Both the position numbers and the translations under genes were made by a program. From Serratia oryzae (GTDB lineage Bacteria; Pseudomonadota; Gammaproteobacteria; Enterobacterales; Enterobacteriaceae), in NCBI RefSeq assembly GCF_001976145.1, contig NZ_MOXD01000003.1, forward strand, positions 372,001 through 436,000: a DNA stretch of 64,000 nucleotides. Reading direction: 5' to 3'. This document shows positions 18,094 through 29,302 of the stretch, piece after piece (position 1 is the stretch's first letter; every line of letters begins with the position of its first letter). Below the pieces are notes generated by a model. It was not told where the DNA came from and did no database searches. It worked only from the letters and a program-made list of their open reading frames with translations.

Positions 18094-18182
18094 TGTAAAC
18101 AACTTTTCACCCTGTGTTAAACGATATTCTTTATCTAACGCACTTTTACTGATTGCCGCAAAATCGTAAACATATCTATACA
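18094..18182. promoter_or_regulatory. Two TyrR-box-like sites upstream of tyrP
   Basis: The TyrR consensus is TGTAAA-N6-TTTACA. At 18165-18182 the sequence is CGTAAA-CATATC-TATACA (two mismatches). At 18094-18111 it is TGTAAA-CAACTT-TTCACC (two mismatches). E. coli tyrP is controlled by TyrR through two boxes, so this is plausible, although the spacing here is wider. Confidence 0.45.
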
Positions 18183-18287
18183 CATTGCGTAACGCCGGTT
18201 TGACACGAAATGGGCAATCCACTATTCTGCCGCACCAAAAATAAGTTACCTATAATTTCCCCAAATCATCGGTTAGTAGAGAAAAAC

Positions 18288-19496
18288 GTGAAGAATCGCA
18301 CTCTGGGCAGTGTTTTTATCGTAGCGGGCACCACCATTGGTGCCGGAATGCTGGCTATGCCGCTGGCGGCGGCAGGCGTTGGTTTTGGTGTCACCCTCGC
18401 CCTGCTGGTGGGGCTATGGTTACTGATGTGCTATACCGCTCTGCTGCTGGTGGAGGTTTATCAGCATGAACAGGCAGACAGTGGCCTTGCCACGCTGGCC
18501 AGGCGCTATCTGGGCGGCGGCGGCCAATGGCTGACCAGCTTCAGTATGATGTTCCTGATGTACGCACTGACGGCGGCCTACATCAGCGGAGCCGGTGAAC
18601 TGCTGGCGGTCAGTATCACACATTGGACCGAGCAGGATTTCCCTACCTCGCTCGGCGTACTGCTGTTCACGCTGGTCGCAGGCGGCGTGGTCTGTATTGG
18701 CACTCACTCGGTCGATCTGTTCAACCGCATTCTGTTTAGCGCCAAAATCATTTTTCTGATCGTCATGCTCGGCCTGATGATGCCGCACATCCATCAAACC
18801 AACCTGATGACGTTGCCATTGCAGCAGGGGCTGGCGCTGTCCGCTATTCCGGTGATTTTCACTTCGTTTGGTTTTCACGGCAGCGTGCCCAGCATCGTCA
18901 ACTACATGGGTGGCAACATCCGTAAGCTGCGCTGGGTTTTCATCATCGGCAGCGCCATTCCGCTGGTTGCCTATATCTTCTGGCAGTTGGCAACGCTGGG
19001 CAGCATCAGTTCCGACACCTTTGTGGGCATTCTTGCGCAGCAGGCCGGGTTGAACGGTTTATTGCAGACGGTGCGCGGTGTGGTTGCCTCCCCTCATGTC
19101 GAACTGGCGGTGCACCTGTTTGCCGATCTGGCGCTGGCAACCTCATTCCTTGGGGTTTCACTCGGGTTGTTTGATTTTCTGGCCGACCTGTTCAAACGCC
19201 AAGACAACCTGCGCGGCCGCTTGCAGACCGGGGCTATTACGTTTCTGCCACCGCTGGCATTTGCCTTGTTCTATCCACGGGGTTTTGTCCTGGCATTAGG
19301 GTTTGCCGCCATTGCGCTTTCGATACTGGCGCTGTTACTACCTTCCCTATTAGTGTGGCGAACACGTCAGCAGCATCAAGCCAATTATCGTGTCTGGGGC
19401 GGTACACCGGCACTGGCGCTGGTGTTTGCCTGTGGGATCACGGTGATCGTGATTCAGATTAGCATCGCCAGCGGTATGTTACCGGCGGTCGGATAA
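18288..19496 (+). CDS. tyrP: Tyrosine-specific permease TyrP
   Basis: TyrP is an inner-membrane proton symporter for tyrosine in the aromatic amino acid (HAAAP) family. The 402-residue product has about eleven membrane segments and is very close to E. coli TyrP. Matches include [21 protein letters not shown] at the N-terminus, [17 protein letters not shown] mid-protein and [15 protein letters not shown] near the end. Translation most likely starts at the GTG at 18288 (VKNRTLGSV); the frame is open back to 18210, but that part has no family match. TyrR-like boxes upstream suggest aromatic amino acid control. A stem TGGGGGC/GCCCCCA at 19502-19520 separates it from yfaZ. Confidence 0.94.
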   Translation: MKNRTLGSVFIVAGTTIGAGMLAMPLAAAGVGFGVTLALLVGLWLLMCYTALLLVEVYQHEQADSGLATLARRYLGGGGQWLTSFSMMFLMYALTAAYISGAGELLAVSITHWTEQDFPTSLGVLLFTLVAGGVVCIGTHSVDLFNRILFSAKIIFLIVMLGLMMPHIHQTNLMTLPLQQGLALSAIPVIFTSFGFHGSVPSIVNYMGGNIRKLRWVFIIGSAIPLVAYIFWQLATLGSISSDTFVGILAQQAGLNGLLQTVRGVVASPHVELAVHLFADLALATSFLGVSLGLFDFLADLFKRQDNLRGRLQTGAITFLPPLAFALFYPRGFVLALGFAAIALSILALLLPSLLVWRTRQQHQANYRVWGGTPALALVFACGITVIVIQISIASGMLPAVG

Positions 19497-19501
19497 CGGC
19501 A

Positions 19502-19520
19502 TGGGGGCATAACGCCCCCA
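19502..19520. terminator. Hairpin between tyrP and yfaZ
   Basis: TGGGGGC-ATAAC-GCCCCCA forms a good stem between the two convergent genes. There is no T run, so strength is uncertain. Confidence 0.5.
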
Positions 19521-19532
19521 TCATAGACAGGA

Positions 19533-20075
19533 TCAGAAGCTCAGACCGGCACCGATATAAAGACCATCGGCCACCGTGTTATCACGATGCCCCTCTTTAC
19601 CTTCAATGTTGACATAGCGGTAGCCCGCATTAACGCTGAACGGGCTGAAAACGTTCCAGCGCAGGCCACCGTTGACTTCGCTATACGCCTTAACGCCGCT
19701 GGTCAGCGCTTCTGGAGCAAAATAGCCCTCACCGTACAGGCTGAAATAACGGTTGATAGGCCACTGCAGGCCACCGCCCACAGCAAGCGCCGCGCCGCTC
19801 TTGCCATCATTCGGGCTGAGGTAAAGCGCCTTACCACCCACGGTTGCCATCATCGGGCCGACCGGTAGACTGAACCCCAGCCCCAGGCTACCAACGTTGC
19901 CGTCATGATCGCTGCGTAACCAATTACCGCTCACTGCCAAACCGGAAGTTGACGTCCCCATGCCAACGCCCAAACTCGTATAATGTTGCCCTGCCTCACC
20001 CTGCATGCTGATAGCATTAGCCGAACCCGTCACAAACAGCCAACCGGCTGCACACGCGACTAACGTTTTCTTCAT
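19533..20075 (-). CDS. yfaZ: Outer-membrane YfaZ family protein
   Basis: A 180-residue exported protein of the YfaZ family, predicted to be a small outer-membrane beta barrel of unknown function. The signal peptide is MKKTLVACAAGWLFVTGSANA, with the A-X-A site before ISMQGEAG. The mature part alternates polar and hydrophobic residues with many glycines (GVGMGTSTSGLAVSGNW, MATVGGKALYLSP) and ends in Phe (GLYIGAGLSF), the usual outer-membrane targeting signal. It is convergent with tyrP and divergent from the catalase gene. Confidence 0.88.
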   Translation of the reverse strand: MKKTLVACAAGWLFVTGSANAISMQGEAGQHYTSLGVGMGTSTSGLAVSGNWLRSDHDGNVGSLGLGFSLPVGPMMATVGGKALYLSPNDGKSGAALAVGGGLQWPINRYFSLYGEGYFAPEALTSGVKAYSEVNGGLRWNVFSPFSVNAGYRYVNIEGKEGHRDNTVADGLYIGAGLSF

Positions 20076-20402
20076 GGTCTTTTCCTTTCATGCTTCATCA
20101 TCAGAAAGTGATGATGTCTTACCCCGAAAATAGTGCGGTGATGAGTGTAACCGAATCGTCACGCTACCGGCGGTAATTTAAAGCAATAATTCTCTAATTT
20201 TTCAATAAATTGTAAAAAAATGAAAATCGGCCATCGCCGTATCGCAACGATAACCGGTGCCTATTTGCCCCTGCCGGAGAATAGGGCTACAACTAGAAGT
20301 GCCATTGATATAAGCCGGCAACCTGAGGCTTTCCATTAATTACGGTTATGTCCCCCCGAGCATAGGCAATCAAATTAACTGCGAAACAATAAGGAGCAAT
20401 TG
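20076..20402. promoter_or_regulatory. yfaZ / catalase divergent intergenic region
   Basis: 327 bases with an AT-rich stretch around 20170-20225. A loose match to the OxyR pattern (ATA-N8-CTAT, 20250-20264) lies about 140 bases before the catalase start. OxyR control of this catalase is only a suggestion. A clear ribosome site AAGGAG is at 20391-20396. Confidence 0.4.
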
Positions 20403-21839
20403 ATGAGCAAGAAAGGATTAACCACTGCGGCTGGCGCGCCGGTTGTTGATAATAATAATGTTATCACCGCCGGGAAACGCGGCCCGATGCTGCTGCAAGA
20501 CGTGTGGTTCCTGGAAAAACTGGCTCACTTTGACCGCGAAGTGATCCCAGAGCGCCGCATGCATGCCAAAGGTTCTGGCGCATACGGCACCTTTACGGTG
20601 ACGCACGACATTACCCAATACACCCGCGCCAAGATCTTCTCCTACATCGGCAAAAAAACCGATCTGTTCGTGCGCTTCTCCACCGTTGCTGGTGAGCGCG
20701 GTGCAGCCGATGCCGAGCGTGATATCCGCGGTTTTGCGATTAAGTTTTACACCGAGGAAGGCAATTGGGATTTGGTGGGCAACGATACCCCGGTCTTTTA
20801 TCTGCGCGATCCGCTGAAATTCCCCGATCTCAATCATGTGGTCAAACGCGATCCGCACACCAATCTGCGCAACCCGATCTATAAATGGGACTTCTTCTCG
20901 CACCTGCCGGAAGCCCTGCACCAGTTGACCATCGATTTCAGCGATCGTGGCCTGCCAAAATCCTACCGCCATATGCACGGCTTTGGCAGCCATACGTTCA
21001 GTTTTATCAATGCCAATAACGAGCGCTTTTGGGTGAAATTCCACTTCCGCTGCGAACAAGGCATCGAAAACCTGATGGACGATGAAGCAGAAGCGATCAT
21101 CGCGAAAGATCGTGAAAGCTCACAGCGCGATCTGTTTGACGCGATCAAACAGGGCAATTTCCCGCGCTGGAAGCTGCAAGTCCAGATCATGCCGGAACAC
21201 GAAGCGGCGCAAACCCCGTATAACCCGTTTGACCTGACCAAAGTCTGGCCACACGGCGACTACCCGCTGATCGATGTCGGTTTCTTTGAACTGAACCGTA
21301 ACCCGGACAACTACTTCTCTGAAGTGGAGCAAGTGGCGATGAACCCGGCCAACGTGGTGCCTGGTATCGGTTTCTCACCGGATAGAATGCTGCAGGGGCG
21401 TTTGTTCTCTTATGGCGATGCGCATCGCTACCGCCTGGGGGTCAACCATCACCAGATCCCGGTCAACGGTGCAAAATGCCCGTTCCACAACTATCACCGT
21501 GACGGTGCAATGCGCGTGGACGGTAACAGTGGCAACGGCGTCACCTATGAGCCAAACAGCTTTGGCATGTTCCAGGAGCAACCGGATTTCAGCGAACCGC
21601 CATTGAGCCTCGAAGGTGCGGCGGATCACTGGAACCACCGCGAAGACGACGATTACTACAGCCAGCCACGGGCGCTGTTCAACCTGCTGAGCGCTGAAGA
21701 GCATCAGCGTATGTTCACTCGCATTGCCAGTGAGCTGTCGCAGGTGCCAGAACAGATCCAGCGCCGCCAGGTTGATCTGTTCGCCAAGGTGCACCCGGAT
21801 TACGGTGCTGGCGTCGCTAAAGCGCTGGGTTTGAAATAA
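20403..21839 (+). CDS. Monofunctional heme catalase, small-subunit type (KatA-like)
   Basis: A 478-residue catalase converting hydrogen peroxide to water and oxygen. It belongs to the small-subunit (clade 3) type, common in Serratia and related genera but different from E. coli KatE and KatG. The catalytic histidine is in [14 protein letters not shown] (near residue 55), the distal asparagine is in the [11 protein letters not shown] region, and the proximal heme tyrosine is in [14 protein letters not shown]. The ATG at 20403 follows AAGGAG; a TTG one codon earlier opens the frame but is unlikely to be used. A strong terminator is at 21858-21886. Confidence 0.93.
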   Translation: MSKKGLTTAAGAPVVDNNNVITAGKRGPMLLQDVWFLEKLAHFDREVIPERRMHAKGSGAYGTFTVTHDITQYTRAKIFSYIGKKTDLFVRFSTVAGERGAADAERDIRGFAIKFYTEEGNWDLVGNDTPVFYLRDPLKFPDLNHVVKRDPHTNLRNPIYKWDFFSHLPEALHQLTIDFSDRGLPKSYRHMHGFGSHTFSFINANNERFWVKFHFRCEQGIENLMDDEAEAIIAKDRESSQRDLFDAIKQGNFPRWKLQVQIMPEHEAAQTPYNPFDLTKVWPHGDYPLIDVGFFELNRNPDNYFSEVEQVAMNPANVVPGIGFSPDRMLQGRLFSYGDAHRYRLGVNHHQIPVNGAKCPFHNYHRDGAMRVDGNSGNGVTYEPNSFGMFQEQPDFSEPPLSLEGAADHWNHREDDDYYSQPRALFNLLSAEEHQRMFTRIASELSQVPEQIQRRQVDLFAKVHPDYGAGVAKALGLK

Positions 21840-21857
21840 TCGAGGGACTGTTATATC

Positions 21858-21886
21858 AAGGCCGCTCTCAGCGGCCTTGGTTTTTT
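21858..21886 (+). terminator. Catalase terminator
   Basis: AAGGCCGC-TCTCA-GCGGCCTT followed by GGTTTTTT is a textbook intrinsic terminator 19 bases beyond the stop codon. Confidence 0.9.
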
Positions 21887-21891
21887 CAGCG

Positions 21892-23274
21892 TTACGCCTG
21901 CAACTGCTCGGCAACCCACTGCCGTAGGCGACGGCGTGAGATCTTGATACCGCCGGTTTTCAGCACGTCGGGCAAAGCAAATAGCGCGATAGGCCGCTGG
22001 AAATTCGCCAGCTTGTCGTCGGCCCATGCCAGCAAAGCCTCCAACGTCAACGCGCCCTCGCAGTCGATCACCGCCGCTGGCCGCTGACCGAACTCGGGAT
22101 CGTCAACCGGCACGATAAACACCTGCAGGATCTGCGGATGCGCCGCCAGCACGCGCTCGACATCTTCGGGTTGCACCCCTTCGCCACCGCTGAAGAACAG
22201 ATTATCCAGCCGCCCGATAATCCGCAGTTCGCCCTGCTCCATCGCACCGCGATCGCGCGTGTGGAACCAGCCCTGCTCATCAGCGATCGGCAATAGCGCC
22301 CCCTGATGCCAATACCCCAGCGCCAGGCTTGGCGAACGGATCCATACTTCCTGATCCACCAGCCGTATCTCACGGCCATACAGCGGCAGGCCCACGCCCG
22401 GCCGTTCATCGGCACGCTTGGCGCACACCGTGGAGGCCAACTCGGTCAAACCGTAACCACACCAGCAGCGGATCCCCATCGCTTCAGCCTGCTGGGTGAG
22501 CGAAACCGGGATCATCGCCCCGCCGAGCAGCACCTCTTTCAACGCATGTTCAGTCATCGGCTCGGACAATAAACGCCACAACTGGGTCGGCACCAATGAG
22601 GCATGAGTGCACCCGGCCAGCGCGTCGGCCAATGGCTGCATGTCACGCACCACCAACTGCGCCCCCACCGCCAGCCAGCGCCAGACAATCCCTTGCCCGG
22701 AAACATGGAACAGCGGCAGAGAAAGTAACCAGCGATCCTGCGGCTGAAAATCCATCAGATGCAGCACCCCTTCGGCGCTGGCAAGGTGCCCGGCATAGCT
22801 GTGGGCCGCCGCTTTTGGCAGGCCGCTGGAACCGGAAGTCAGCGTCAAGGTTGCCAGACGTTGTGCATCCCACGGCAGGCATTGCAGCTGACATTCTGCC
22901 ACCGCCGGGGGCGATAGACGGATAATGGCAGAAGATAACTCAGGCAATTCATCGGGGCTGAAAGCAAAAGCGATGTCCAGATCCGGCAGCAACGCTGCCA
23001 GCATCGAAGCAGGCAACGCCGGGTTGATCGGCAGCAAACGTGCTCCGCACTGCAGCAGCGCCAAGTAAGCCAACAGCAACGGATAACTGTTTTTACCGCA
23101 CAGCGCTACGCCACTGCTAGGCAAAACCCCTTGGTGCTGAAAATCCGCTGCCAACTGTTCAACCTGCCGTTGCAGTTCCAACCAACTTATCGGCTGCTGT
23201 TCGACAATCACCGCGGTAGCCTGCGGGCGCTGCGCCGCCCAATGGCACCACGGCCAGTCGTTTAGCTGCGCCAT
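21892..23274 (-). CDS. menE: o-Succinylbenzoate-CoA ligase MenE
   Basis: MenE activates o-succinylbenzoate with ATP and CoA in menaquinone synthesis. The 460-residue product is an ANL-superfamily adenylate-forming enzyme. The phosphate-binding loop is [12 protein letters not shown] (about 145-157). Other motifs are [12 protein letters not shown] (A5) and the hinge [26 protein letters not shown]. The catalytic lysine is in [13 protein letters not shown] near the C-terminus. The ATG at 23274 (MAQLNDWPW) matches the family start and overlaps the end of menC by 13 bases. It is the last gene of the menDHBCE run. Confidence 0.95.
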   Translation of the reverse strand: MAQLNDWPWCHWAAQRPQATAVIVEQQPISWLELQRQVEQLAADFQHQGVLPSSGVALCGKNSYPLLLAYLALLQCGARLLPINPALPASMLAALLPDLDIAFAFSPDELPELSSAIIRLSPPAVAECQLQCLPWDAQRLATLTLTSGSSGLPKAAAHSYAGHLASAEGVLHLMDFQPQDRWLLSLPLFHVSGQGIVWRWLAVGAQLVVRDMQPLADALAGCTHASLVPTQLWRLLSEPMTEHALKEVLLGGAMIPVSLTQQAEAMGIRCWCGYGLTELASTVCAKRADERPGVGLPLYGREIRLVDQEVWIRSPSLALGYWHQGALLPIADEQGWFHTRDRGAMEQGELRIIGRLDNLFFSGGEGVQPEDVERVLAAHPQILQVFIVPVDDPEFGQRPAAVIDCEGALTLEALLAWADDKLANFQRPIALFALPDVLKTGGIKISRRRLRQWVAEQLQA

Positions 23275-24245
23275 ACGCTCTCCAACGCATCTGTATCCAG
23301 CAACGGCAGCGTGCTTTCCGGCCAACCGCGCATCAATTGCGCCTGCATCAGGTTCAAGGTATCCAACCCCGGCACGGTATCCGGCGTCAGCCAGTGGGCA
23401 ATACGCGCCAACTGCGTCAACCCCAGGCTGGATTCAATGCTGGAACTGATCACTGCCACCAGCCCGGCCTGATGCGCCTGTTCGACCAGTTCACGGCAGC
23501 GCTGCAGGCTCCCCACAAGAGTTGGTTTGATCACGATCGCGGCTACGCCCGGCTCGGCCTGCACCACAAAATCCGCTTCGCGTACGCTCTCGTCCCAGGC
23601 GATAGCGATGCCGGTCGCCTGCGCAAAATCCCGTGACTCCTCACGGGTTTTGCAAGGTTCTTCCAGAAACGCGATGCGATCGCGCCAGGCCGGGTTGACA
23701 TACTTGGCAAAGCCGTCGGCTTTGGCGCGCGTCCAGCTACGGTTGGCGTCCAGCCGCAGCTTGAGATCCGGCAAGGCTTCCAACAGCACGTTGACCACCA
23801 TGCCATCGCGCACTGCCTCATACAGGCCCACTTTCACCTTGGCCACTTTCTCGCCCGGCAAAGCATTCAACACGTCAAACAGCTCGTCGGGATCGCCGGT
23901 ACAAAGCGGAGCCTTGCGATAGTCAGCCTGCTGCGGCAACTGCCCTGCTAATTCAGCTAATGCGCAGCTGGTGCCAAAAGCTACCGAAGGCAGTTCGTTA
24001 GCAGCCCTGTTCTCACCCGCAACCCACGCCTGCAGCCAACCCAAGGTGGCCTGCTGCGCCTGCTCAAGCGTTTCCTGGCTGAACTCTGGCAGTGGTGCGA
24101 TCTCTCCCCAGCCCTGCTGTTCCCCCTGTTGCAGATGGATCAGCAAACCATCACGGGTTTTTAAGCGCTGATGACGCAGCACTACGCCCGCCTCCATCGG
24201 CACACAGTAACGATAAAGCGTTGCGTTACGGGTTAGCGCGGCCAT
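23262..24245 (-). CDS. menC: o-Succinylbenzoate synthase MenC
   Basis: MenC dehydrates SHCHC to o-succinylbenzoate. It is an enolase-superfamily enzyme of 327 residues. The family lysine pair is in [12 protein letters not shown], metal ligands are in [17 protein letters not shown] and IAWDESVRE, and the second catalytic lysine is in [11 protein letters not shown]. The start ATG overlaps the menB TAA by one base (TAATG), so translation is probably coupled. Sequence closely follows E. coli MenC. Confidence 0.95.
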   Translation of the reverse strand: MAALTRNATLYRYCVPMEAGVVLRHQRLKTRDGLLIHLQQGEQQGWGEIAPLPEFSQETLEQAQQATLGWLQAWVAGENRAANELPSVAFGTSCALAELAGQLPQQADYRKAPLCTGDPDELFDVLNALPGEKVAKVKVGLYEAVRDGMVVNVLLEALPDLKLRLDANRSWTRAKADGFAKYVNPAWRDRIAFLEEPCKTREESRDFAQATGIAIAWDESVREADFVVQAEPGVAAIVIKPTLVGSLQRCRELVEQAHQAGLVAVISSSIESSLGLTQLARIAHWLTPDTVPGLDTLNLMQAQLMRGWPESTLPLLDTDALESVWRS

Positions 24246-25102
24246 TACGGATTACGCTTGAATTTGCTGAAGTCTGGCTGGCGTTTTTCATTAAATGCGT
24301 TGCGCCCCTCCTGGCCTTCGTCGGTCATATAAAACAGCATGGTGGCGTTACCCGCCAGTTCCTGTAACCCTGCCTGGCCGTCACAGTCAGCATTCAGTGC
24401 CGCCTTCAGGCAGCGCAGGGCCATCGGGCTGTTTTGCAGCATCTCACGGCACCAGCGCACGGTTTCTTTTTCCAGATCCGCCAGTGGCACCACGGTATTG
24501 ACCAGGCCCATATCCAAGGCGGCTGCGGCGTCGTACTGGCGGCACAGGAACCAGATCTCACGGGCTTTTTTCTGGCCGACGATACGCGCCATATAAGAAG
24601 CCCCCCAGCCACCGTCAAAGGAACCGACCTTCGGCCCGGTCTGGCCGAAGATGGCATTATCGGCGGCAATGGTCAGATCGCACATCATATGCAGCACGTG
24701 GCCGCCGCCAATGGAATAGCCAGCCACCATCGCCACCACCGGCTTCGGGCAGGTGCGGATCTGGCGCTGGAAGTCCAGCACGTTTAGGTGATGCACGCCG
24801 CTGTCGTCACGATAGCCGCCGTAGTCGCCGCGCACTTTCTGATCGCCACCGGAACAGAAGGCTTTATCACCGGCACCGGTAAGAATGATGGTGCCAATCC
24901 CATCGTCATAACGTGCGTTCGCCAGCGCGTCGATCATCTCTTTCACCGTATGCGGGCGGAAGGCGTTACGCACCTGCGGGCGGTTGATGGTGATTTTGGC
25001 AATGCCGTCACTGGACTTGTGGTACAGGATGTCCTCGAAATCGCCAGAGCAATCCTGCCAATCAATGGCGGCATACAGTTGTTCTTCATTGGGATACAGC
25101 AT
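24245..25102 (-). CDS. menB: 1,4-Dihydroxy-2-naphthoyl-CoA synthase MenB
   Basis: MenB closes the naphthoquinone ring in menaquinone synthesis. It is a crotonase-fold protein of 285 residues, the same length as E. coli MenB and nearly identical through the core. Oxyanion-hole and active-site motifs are [20 protein letters not shown] and [17 protein letters not shown]; the C-terminus ends [11 protein letters not shown]. The start is placed at MLYPNEEQL (25102) by family comparison. That start lies inside the end of menH (17-base overlap). Confidence 0.96.
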   Translation of the reverse strand: MLYPNEEQLYAAIDWQDCSGDFEDILYHKSSDGIAKITINRPQVRNAFRPHTVKEMIDALANARYDDGIGTIILTGAGDKAFCSGGDQKVRGDYGGYRDDSGVHHLNVLDFQRQIRTCPKPVVAMVAGYSIGGGHVLHMMCDLTIAADNAIFGQTGPKVGSFDGGWGASYMARIVGQKKAREIWFLCRQYDAAAALDMGLVNTVVPLADLEKETVRWCREMLQNSPMALRCLKAALNADCDGQAGLQELAGNATMLFYMTDEGQEGRNAFNEKRQPDFSKFKRNP

Positions 25103-25874
25103 ATTCGGTTCCTTCATTGGCAAGAAATTCATGTAACGCGGCAGCGAAATCCGCCGGGTTCGCTAAATGTGCATTATGTCCGGCCTGTGGCACGGTACGC
25201 AGCGGCAGGCCGGCCTCACGCGCCAGCATTTGAAATTTGTGATCATCAACGCCGCATAGCACTCGCATCGGCAACGTCAAACGTTGTAATTGTGGCACCA
25301 GCCAAGGCTGCCGCCCGAGCGATGTGGCCTCCAGCATGTCGGCCACTGCCGCACCGACATTGGCTGAACGGGCTGCGATCAGCGCTTCACGGTGTACCGC
25401 GCTCAGATCGTCAAATATCGGTTGCTGATACCAATCCAGCAGCACCTGGGCGATCGGTTCCGAGCGGAAACGGCGGGCCCAGTTGGCATCATGCGCCCGC
25501 CGCTGGGCACGCAGCTCTTCACTTTCCAGCCCAGGGTTGCCGCCTTCGATCACTATCCCTTGCAGCCCCTGGTGTTCACCGTAGCAAGCGTGATACATGG
25601 CAATCCGGCCACCGAGCGAATAGCCCACCAGCCAGTAACGGGTAATCTGGTGCTGCTGCAGCGTGGCGGTGATTTGCTGACTGATATCGGCAAAATCCTT
25701 GCAGGGTTGAGCAGCAGAATCACCATGGCCGGGCAGATCGATCGCCAGCGAGGACCACGGCTCAAAACGTGAGGCGATAACCCGCCACTCATTATTGTTA
25801 CCCAGCAGGCCATGCAACCAGACCAACCACGGGCGATGACTCTCGCCCCGTTGTAAAACACGTGAAGCCAGCAT
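25086..25874 (-). CDS. menH: SHCHC synthase MenH
   Basis: MenH removes pyruvate from SEPHCHC to give SHCHC in menaquinone synthesis. The 262-residue alpha/beta hydrolase shows the oxyanion region [15 protein letters not shown], the nucleophile elbow GYSLGGR, an acid in LCGVDDHKF and the histidine in [11 protein letters not shown]. It begins at the last base of the menD stop codon region (one-base overlap at 25874) and overlaps menB, consistent with one tightly coupled transcript. Confidence 0.94.
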   Translation of the reverse strand: MLASRVLQRGESHRPWLVWLHGLLGNNNEWRVIASRFEPWSSLAIDLPGHGDSAAQPCKDFADISQQITATLQQHQITRYWLVGYSLGGRIAMYHACYGEHQGLQGIVIEGGNPGLESEELRAQRRAHDANWARRFRSEPIAQVLLDWYQQPIFDDLSAVHREALIAARSANVGAAVADMLEATSLGRQPWLVPQLQRLTLPMRVLCGVDDHKFQMLAREAGLPLRTVPQAGHNAHLANPADFAAALHEFLANEGTEYAVSQ

Positions 25875-27547
25875 CAGTTCACCGCCCTGTGTTGTACCAG
25901 ATGTTGTAACGTCTCTGCGCCATCGCTCGGTGGCACCTGCAGTTCAATTAATGTCGCCCCGTTGTGGTGCCAGCCTTGCGCAACCGCCTGTCGCAACTGC
26001 GCCCAATTCTCCGGGCAGGCGTAATGAAGCTGGAACATCGCCGCCGCATGGCTGAAATCCACGTTCTGCGGCATGCAGTAAAAACGCTGACGCTCCAGTT
26101 CCGGCGTGGGTAACAACGAGAAGATCTGGCCACCGTTATTATTCACCACGATCAGCACCGTCGGTGCCGAGCAGTGGCGCAGCAACGCCAGCGCATTCAG
26201 GTCATATAAGGCAGAAAGATCGCCGACTACCGCCAGCGTCGGTTTAGCAGTGGCTCGCTGCACGCCCGCGGCGGTGGAAATCAACCCATCAATACCGCTC
26301 GCCCCGCGATTGCTGAACACCGGATAACCGGCCGGTAGCTGCGCCAGCGCGTCGATCAAGCGCACAATCAGGCTATTGCCAAGAAACAGCTGGCCGTTTT
26401 CCGGCAATAATTCCGGCAGTCGGTGAGCCAATTGCGCCTCGCCGAAACGATCGGCCAAATACTCAGACGCGCTGTCAAAAGCCTCTTGTGCCAGTAGTGC
26501 CAGATCTGCGGCCCACGGAGTAACGTTTTGTGCCGGGTGCAGATCGAGCCACTCGCCCACGCTGGCGCGAATACGACGGCCACGATGGTGCGCCGGATCG
26601 AGCCGCCCCGGCAGGGAATCAATCAGCCAATATTCCTCCGGCTGACAACGTTCCTGCCATTGCAACAGACGTTTGCCGGTCAGGCTGCTGCCAAACTGCA
26701 CCACCAGTTGCGCCTTTTCCAGCAGTTGACGCGCCTGCGGCTGCGCCAGCCACAGATCGGCACAGGGCAGCGGTTGGCCGGTTTGTGAAAGTACGTCACC
26801 AATCAATGGCCACCCTAACATGGCGGCCCATTCGGCTAACTGAACCCCCTCTTCAGCACTGATTCGCCCGGCAAGCACCACCCCAGTTTTTTGCCGCCAT
26901 GAGGGCCAGTCCGGCTGTTGCCACACATGGTGCGCATCTTCTTCTCGCAACCAAGGCTGGCTGCTTTGCCACCAATCCCCCAACGCCGCCGACCATGCGG
27001 CATACTGCTGTTCATCGCCACCGTACAGCGGTTCGGCAAACGGGCAGTTGATATGCAACGCGCCATGCAGCAGACGCGCCATGGCGCTGTCGAGGGTGGA
27101 AACCAGCCAACGGGCGGGAATATCCGGGCTGGGGCGGGGCAAATCAATACTTAGGGTTGGGTGGCTGGCATAGAGGCCTTGCTGGCGAATCGCCTGATTA
27201 GCGCCACAGTCAATCAACTCAGGTGGCCGGTCGGCGGTGAGAAACACCAGCCGTTCACCGGTCAGCCCAGCTTCAATCAGCGAAGGATAGAGATTGGCCG
27301 CCGCGGTGCCAGAAGTGACGATCACCGCCACCGGTTCACGCGTGGCTTTTGCCAGGCCAAGCGCCAAATGACCCAGCCCGCGCTCATCAAAATGGGTATG
27401 GCAGGTAAAAGAGCGATGCGCAGCGGCGGCCAGCGTTAATGGCGTGGAGCGCGATCCCGGAGCGATACAGACATGCCGCACCCCATGGCGGGCTAACGCT
27501 TCCAGCAGCAAAGCCGCCCACCGGCGATTAAAAACACTTGTCGACAT
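25874..27547 (-). CDS. menD: SEPHCHC synthase MenD
   Basis: MenD is the ThDP-dependent enzyme joining isochorismate and 2-oxoglutarate, the first committed step of menaquinone synthesis. The 557-residue product keeps the family motifs: N-terminal substrate region [15 protein letters not shown], the catalytic glutamate in [14 protein letters not shown], and the ThDP-binding [12 protein letters not shown] ... [10 protein letters not shown]. The ATG at 27547 ([10 protein letters not shown]) gives the E. coli-like start; an in-frame ATG at 27583 would add 12 residues. It is the first gene of menDHBCE, with menF about 185 bases upstream. Confidence 0.96.
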   Translation of the reverse strand: MSTSVFNRRWAALLLEALARHGVRHVCIAPGSRSTPLTLAAAAHRSFTCHTHFDERGLGHLALGLAKATREPVAVIVTSGTAAANLYPSLIEAGLTGERLVFLTADRPPELIDCGANQAIRQQGLYASHPTLSIDLPRPSPDIPARWLVSTLDSAMARLLHGALHINCPFAEPLYGGDEQQYAAWSAALGDWWQSSQPWLREEDAHHVWQQPDWPSWRQKTGVVLAGRISAEEGVQLAEWAAMLGWPLIGDVLSQTGQPLPCADLWLAQPQARQLLEKAQLVVQFGSSLTGKRLLQWQERCQPEEYWLIDSLPGRLDPAHHRGRRIRASVGEWLDLHPAQNVTPWAADLALLAQEAFDSASEYLADRFGEAQLAHRLPELLPENGQLFLGNSLIVRLIDALAQLPAGYPVFSNRGASGIDGLISTAAGVQRATAKPTLAVVGDLSALYDLNALALLRHCSAPTVLIVVNNNGGQIFSLLPTPELERQRFYCMPQNVDFSHAAAMFQLHYACPENWAQLRQAVAQGWHHNGATLIELQVPPSDGAETLQHLVQHRAVN

Positions 27548-27732
27548 AATTCGCTCACGAGTCAGTAAACAGAGGTTATGCACTGAGGATAACTAATAAG
27601 AAGTATCGCTCTAGGGACCATAACTCTGAATTATATAAGCAATCATCTTTGCGGCTTTTGCGCTGGCGCAAAAACGCCATCATTCACGGCGGCGGGCTTA
27701 CCTGGCACAAATCAATTCCGATGGAGGAAAGC

Positions 27733-29049
27733 TCAAAAGCCGCCTTCAGGCTGCAGAAGAGTCCGCAAGCCAGCCACTTTATTTTCGATTTCCTGCCATT
27801 CCTCCGCCGGATCCGAACCACTGACAATCCCGGCACCGGCATACAGTTGCATCTGCGCCCCGTCGATCTGGGTAGATCGCAATGCCACGCAAAACTCGGA
27901 TTGCGCAATAGAGAGATAACCGGCCGATCCGGCGTACCAATGGCGAGAAAAAGGCTCATGCTGGCGGATAAAGTCACGCGCAGCCTGGCGTGGCAACCCG
28001 GCCACCGCAGCGGTCGGCTGCAGCCTTTGCAGGCAGTCGGCGTCGTCACCACGGTTCAGTTGCCCTTCAATCTGCCGCCGCAGGTGTTGCACCCTGCGCA
28101 AACGCACCACTTCGGGGGGCAGAACGTCTACCGCACTGGCACCACCTTGCAGACGCTGGCAGATATCATCAACCACCAGCAGGTTTTCCTGCCGGTTCTT
28201 GGCATCCTGCAGCAACCATTGCGCCAACGCGCGCGCCTGCCGCTCATCCGTGTGACTGGCAACGGTACCCGCCAATGCTTCAGTCAGCAGGTGCTGCCCT
28301 TCGCGCAAATATAACCTTTCCGGGCTGGAGCCAAGAAACGCCGAGTGCGCATCAAAACGCATCATAAAATGGTAACAGAGGTGGTTAACCTTGCAGCTGG
28401 CGGCCATCAGCGCAGGCGCAAACAGCGGGTTTGCCAACGTCAGCAACGTGCTTCGCGCCAATACCACTTTATCCAGTTGTTGATTTTCGATCGCCTTCAA
28501 CGCGTCATGCAACATCGCATCCCAGGCTGGGCGCTCAGGCTGGTGCAGCACCGATTGTACTTTTACCTGCAACGCCGCGATCGGTTTCGCTACCCGCAGT
28601 TCATCAAGCCAACGGCCTGCGGTTACGGCATCTTCATGCAGTGAAGATTCAGAGAACAGATTCAGCGTCAGCTGCCCCTTGCCGCTGCGGCTCAGGATCT
28701 CCACACGTGGCAACAGCAGCAATGCACTGTCATCGAAAGCGTTAAGCCCCCACAGGCGGGCACAAGGATAGGCATGCAAAAACGCCTGCGCCTGCAAAGG
28801 ATGCGAAAACTGCCTGACCGCACCGCATACCGCAGCCTCTTGCTGTGTATCGCGGTGGCGCCAGTAAAACTGCGGAAACTGCGTCTGTGCTGCCAGCCAT
28901 TCCAGCAACATAGCGGCCAGACGATCGGGAATCGGTAATGTTATCTGCCGCATTCCGGCTGCAGAGGGAAAATCCTGCTCAAGCTGCTGGCGTAACTGCC
29001 GCAACAATCCCGAAAGTTGTTCCACTGCTACCTCATTAACCAAACTCAC
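27733..29049 (-). CDS. menF: Menaquinone-specific isochorismate synthase MenF
   Basis: MenF converts chorismate to isochorismate for menaquinone. The 438-residue protein belongs to the anthranilate-synthase component I/isochorismate synthase family. The general-base lysine is in the conserved [11 protein letters not shown]. Other motifs are [43 protein letters not shown] and the C-terminal [16 protein letters not shown]. It is upstream of menD on the same strand, so it probably shares its transcript, although the 185-base gap could hold a separate menD promoter. Confidence 0.95.
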   Translation of the reverse strand: MSLVNEVAVEQLSGLLRQLRQQLEQDFPSAAGMRQITLPIPDRLAAMLLEWLAAQTQFPQFYWRHRDTQQEAAVCGAVRQFSHPLQAQAFLHAYPCARLWGLNAFDDSALLLLPRVEILSRSGKGQLTLNLFSESSLHEDAVTAGRWLDELRVAKPIAALQVKVQSVLHQPERPAWDAMLHDALKAIENQQLDKVVLARSTLLTLANPLFAPALMAASCKVNHLCYHFMMRFDAHSAFLGSSPERLYLREGQHLLTEALAGTVASHTDERQARALAQWLLQDAKNRQENLLVVDDICQRLQGGASAVDVLPPEVVRLRRVQHLRRQIEGQLNRGDDADCLQRLQPTAAVAGLPRQAARDFIRQHEPFSRHWYAGSAGYLSIAQSEFCVALRSTQIDGAQMQLYAGAGIVSGSDPAEEWQEIENKVAGLRTLLQPEGGF

Positions 29050-29220
29050 CGTGGGGAATTATACGGTAAATCAAAACGGGCGGGCGGAAAAATACCTTCA
29101 GCTTGTTGGCATATCAGTCAGTTGCTTATTGATTAACCGTGATGAGTGATTTTCAAACGGCAGGCAAGGAGCAATCAAAGGTAAAGCATCAAGCATTGCA
29201 GGTAATCGGGGGATTTTCAT

Positions 29221-29244
29221 AAAAAAACAGCGTGCAAGCACGCT
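29221..29244 (-). terminator. Terminator after the MFS gene at 29303
   Basis: On the minus strand AGCGTGC-TT-GCACGCT is followed by seven T residues, 59 bases past the MFS stop codon. It insulates menF from the accessory block. Confidence 0.8.
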
Positions 29245-29302
29245 GAAAATGATACACAACACCAGGGAAATCGATAGTAACGCAAGTTATCCTTAATCCG
29301 TT

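Noticed and set aside
21375-21914. A 179-codon open frame opposite the catalase end
   Set aside because: Antisense to the catalase and its terminator, with no motif.
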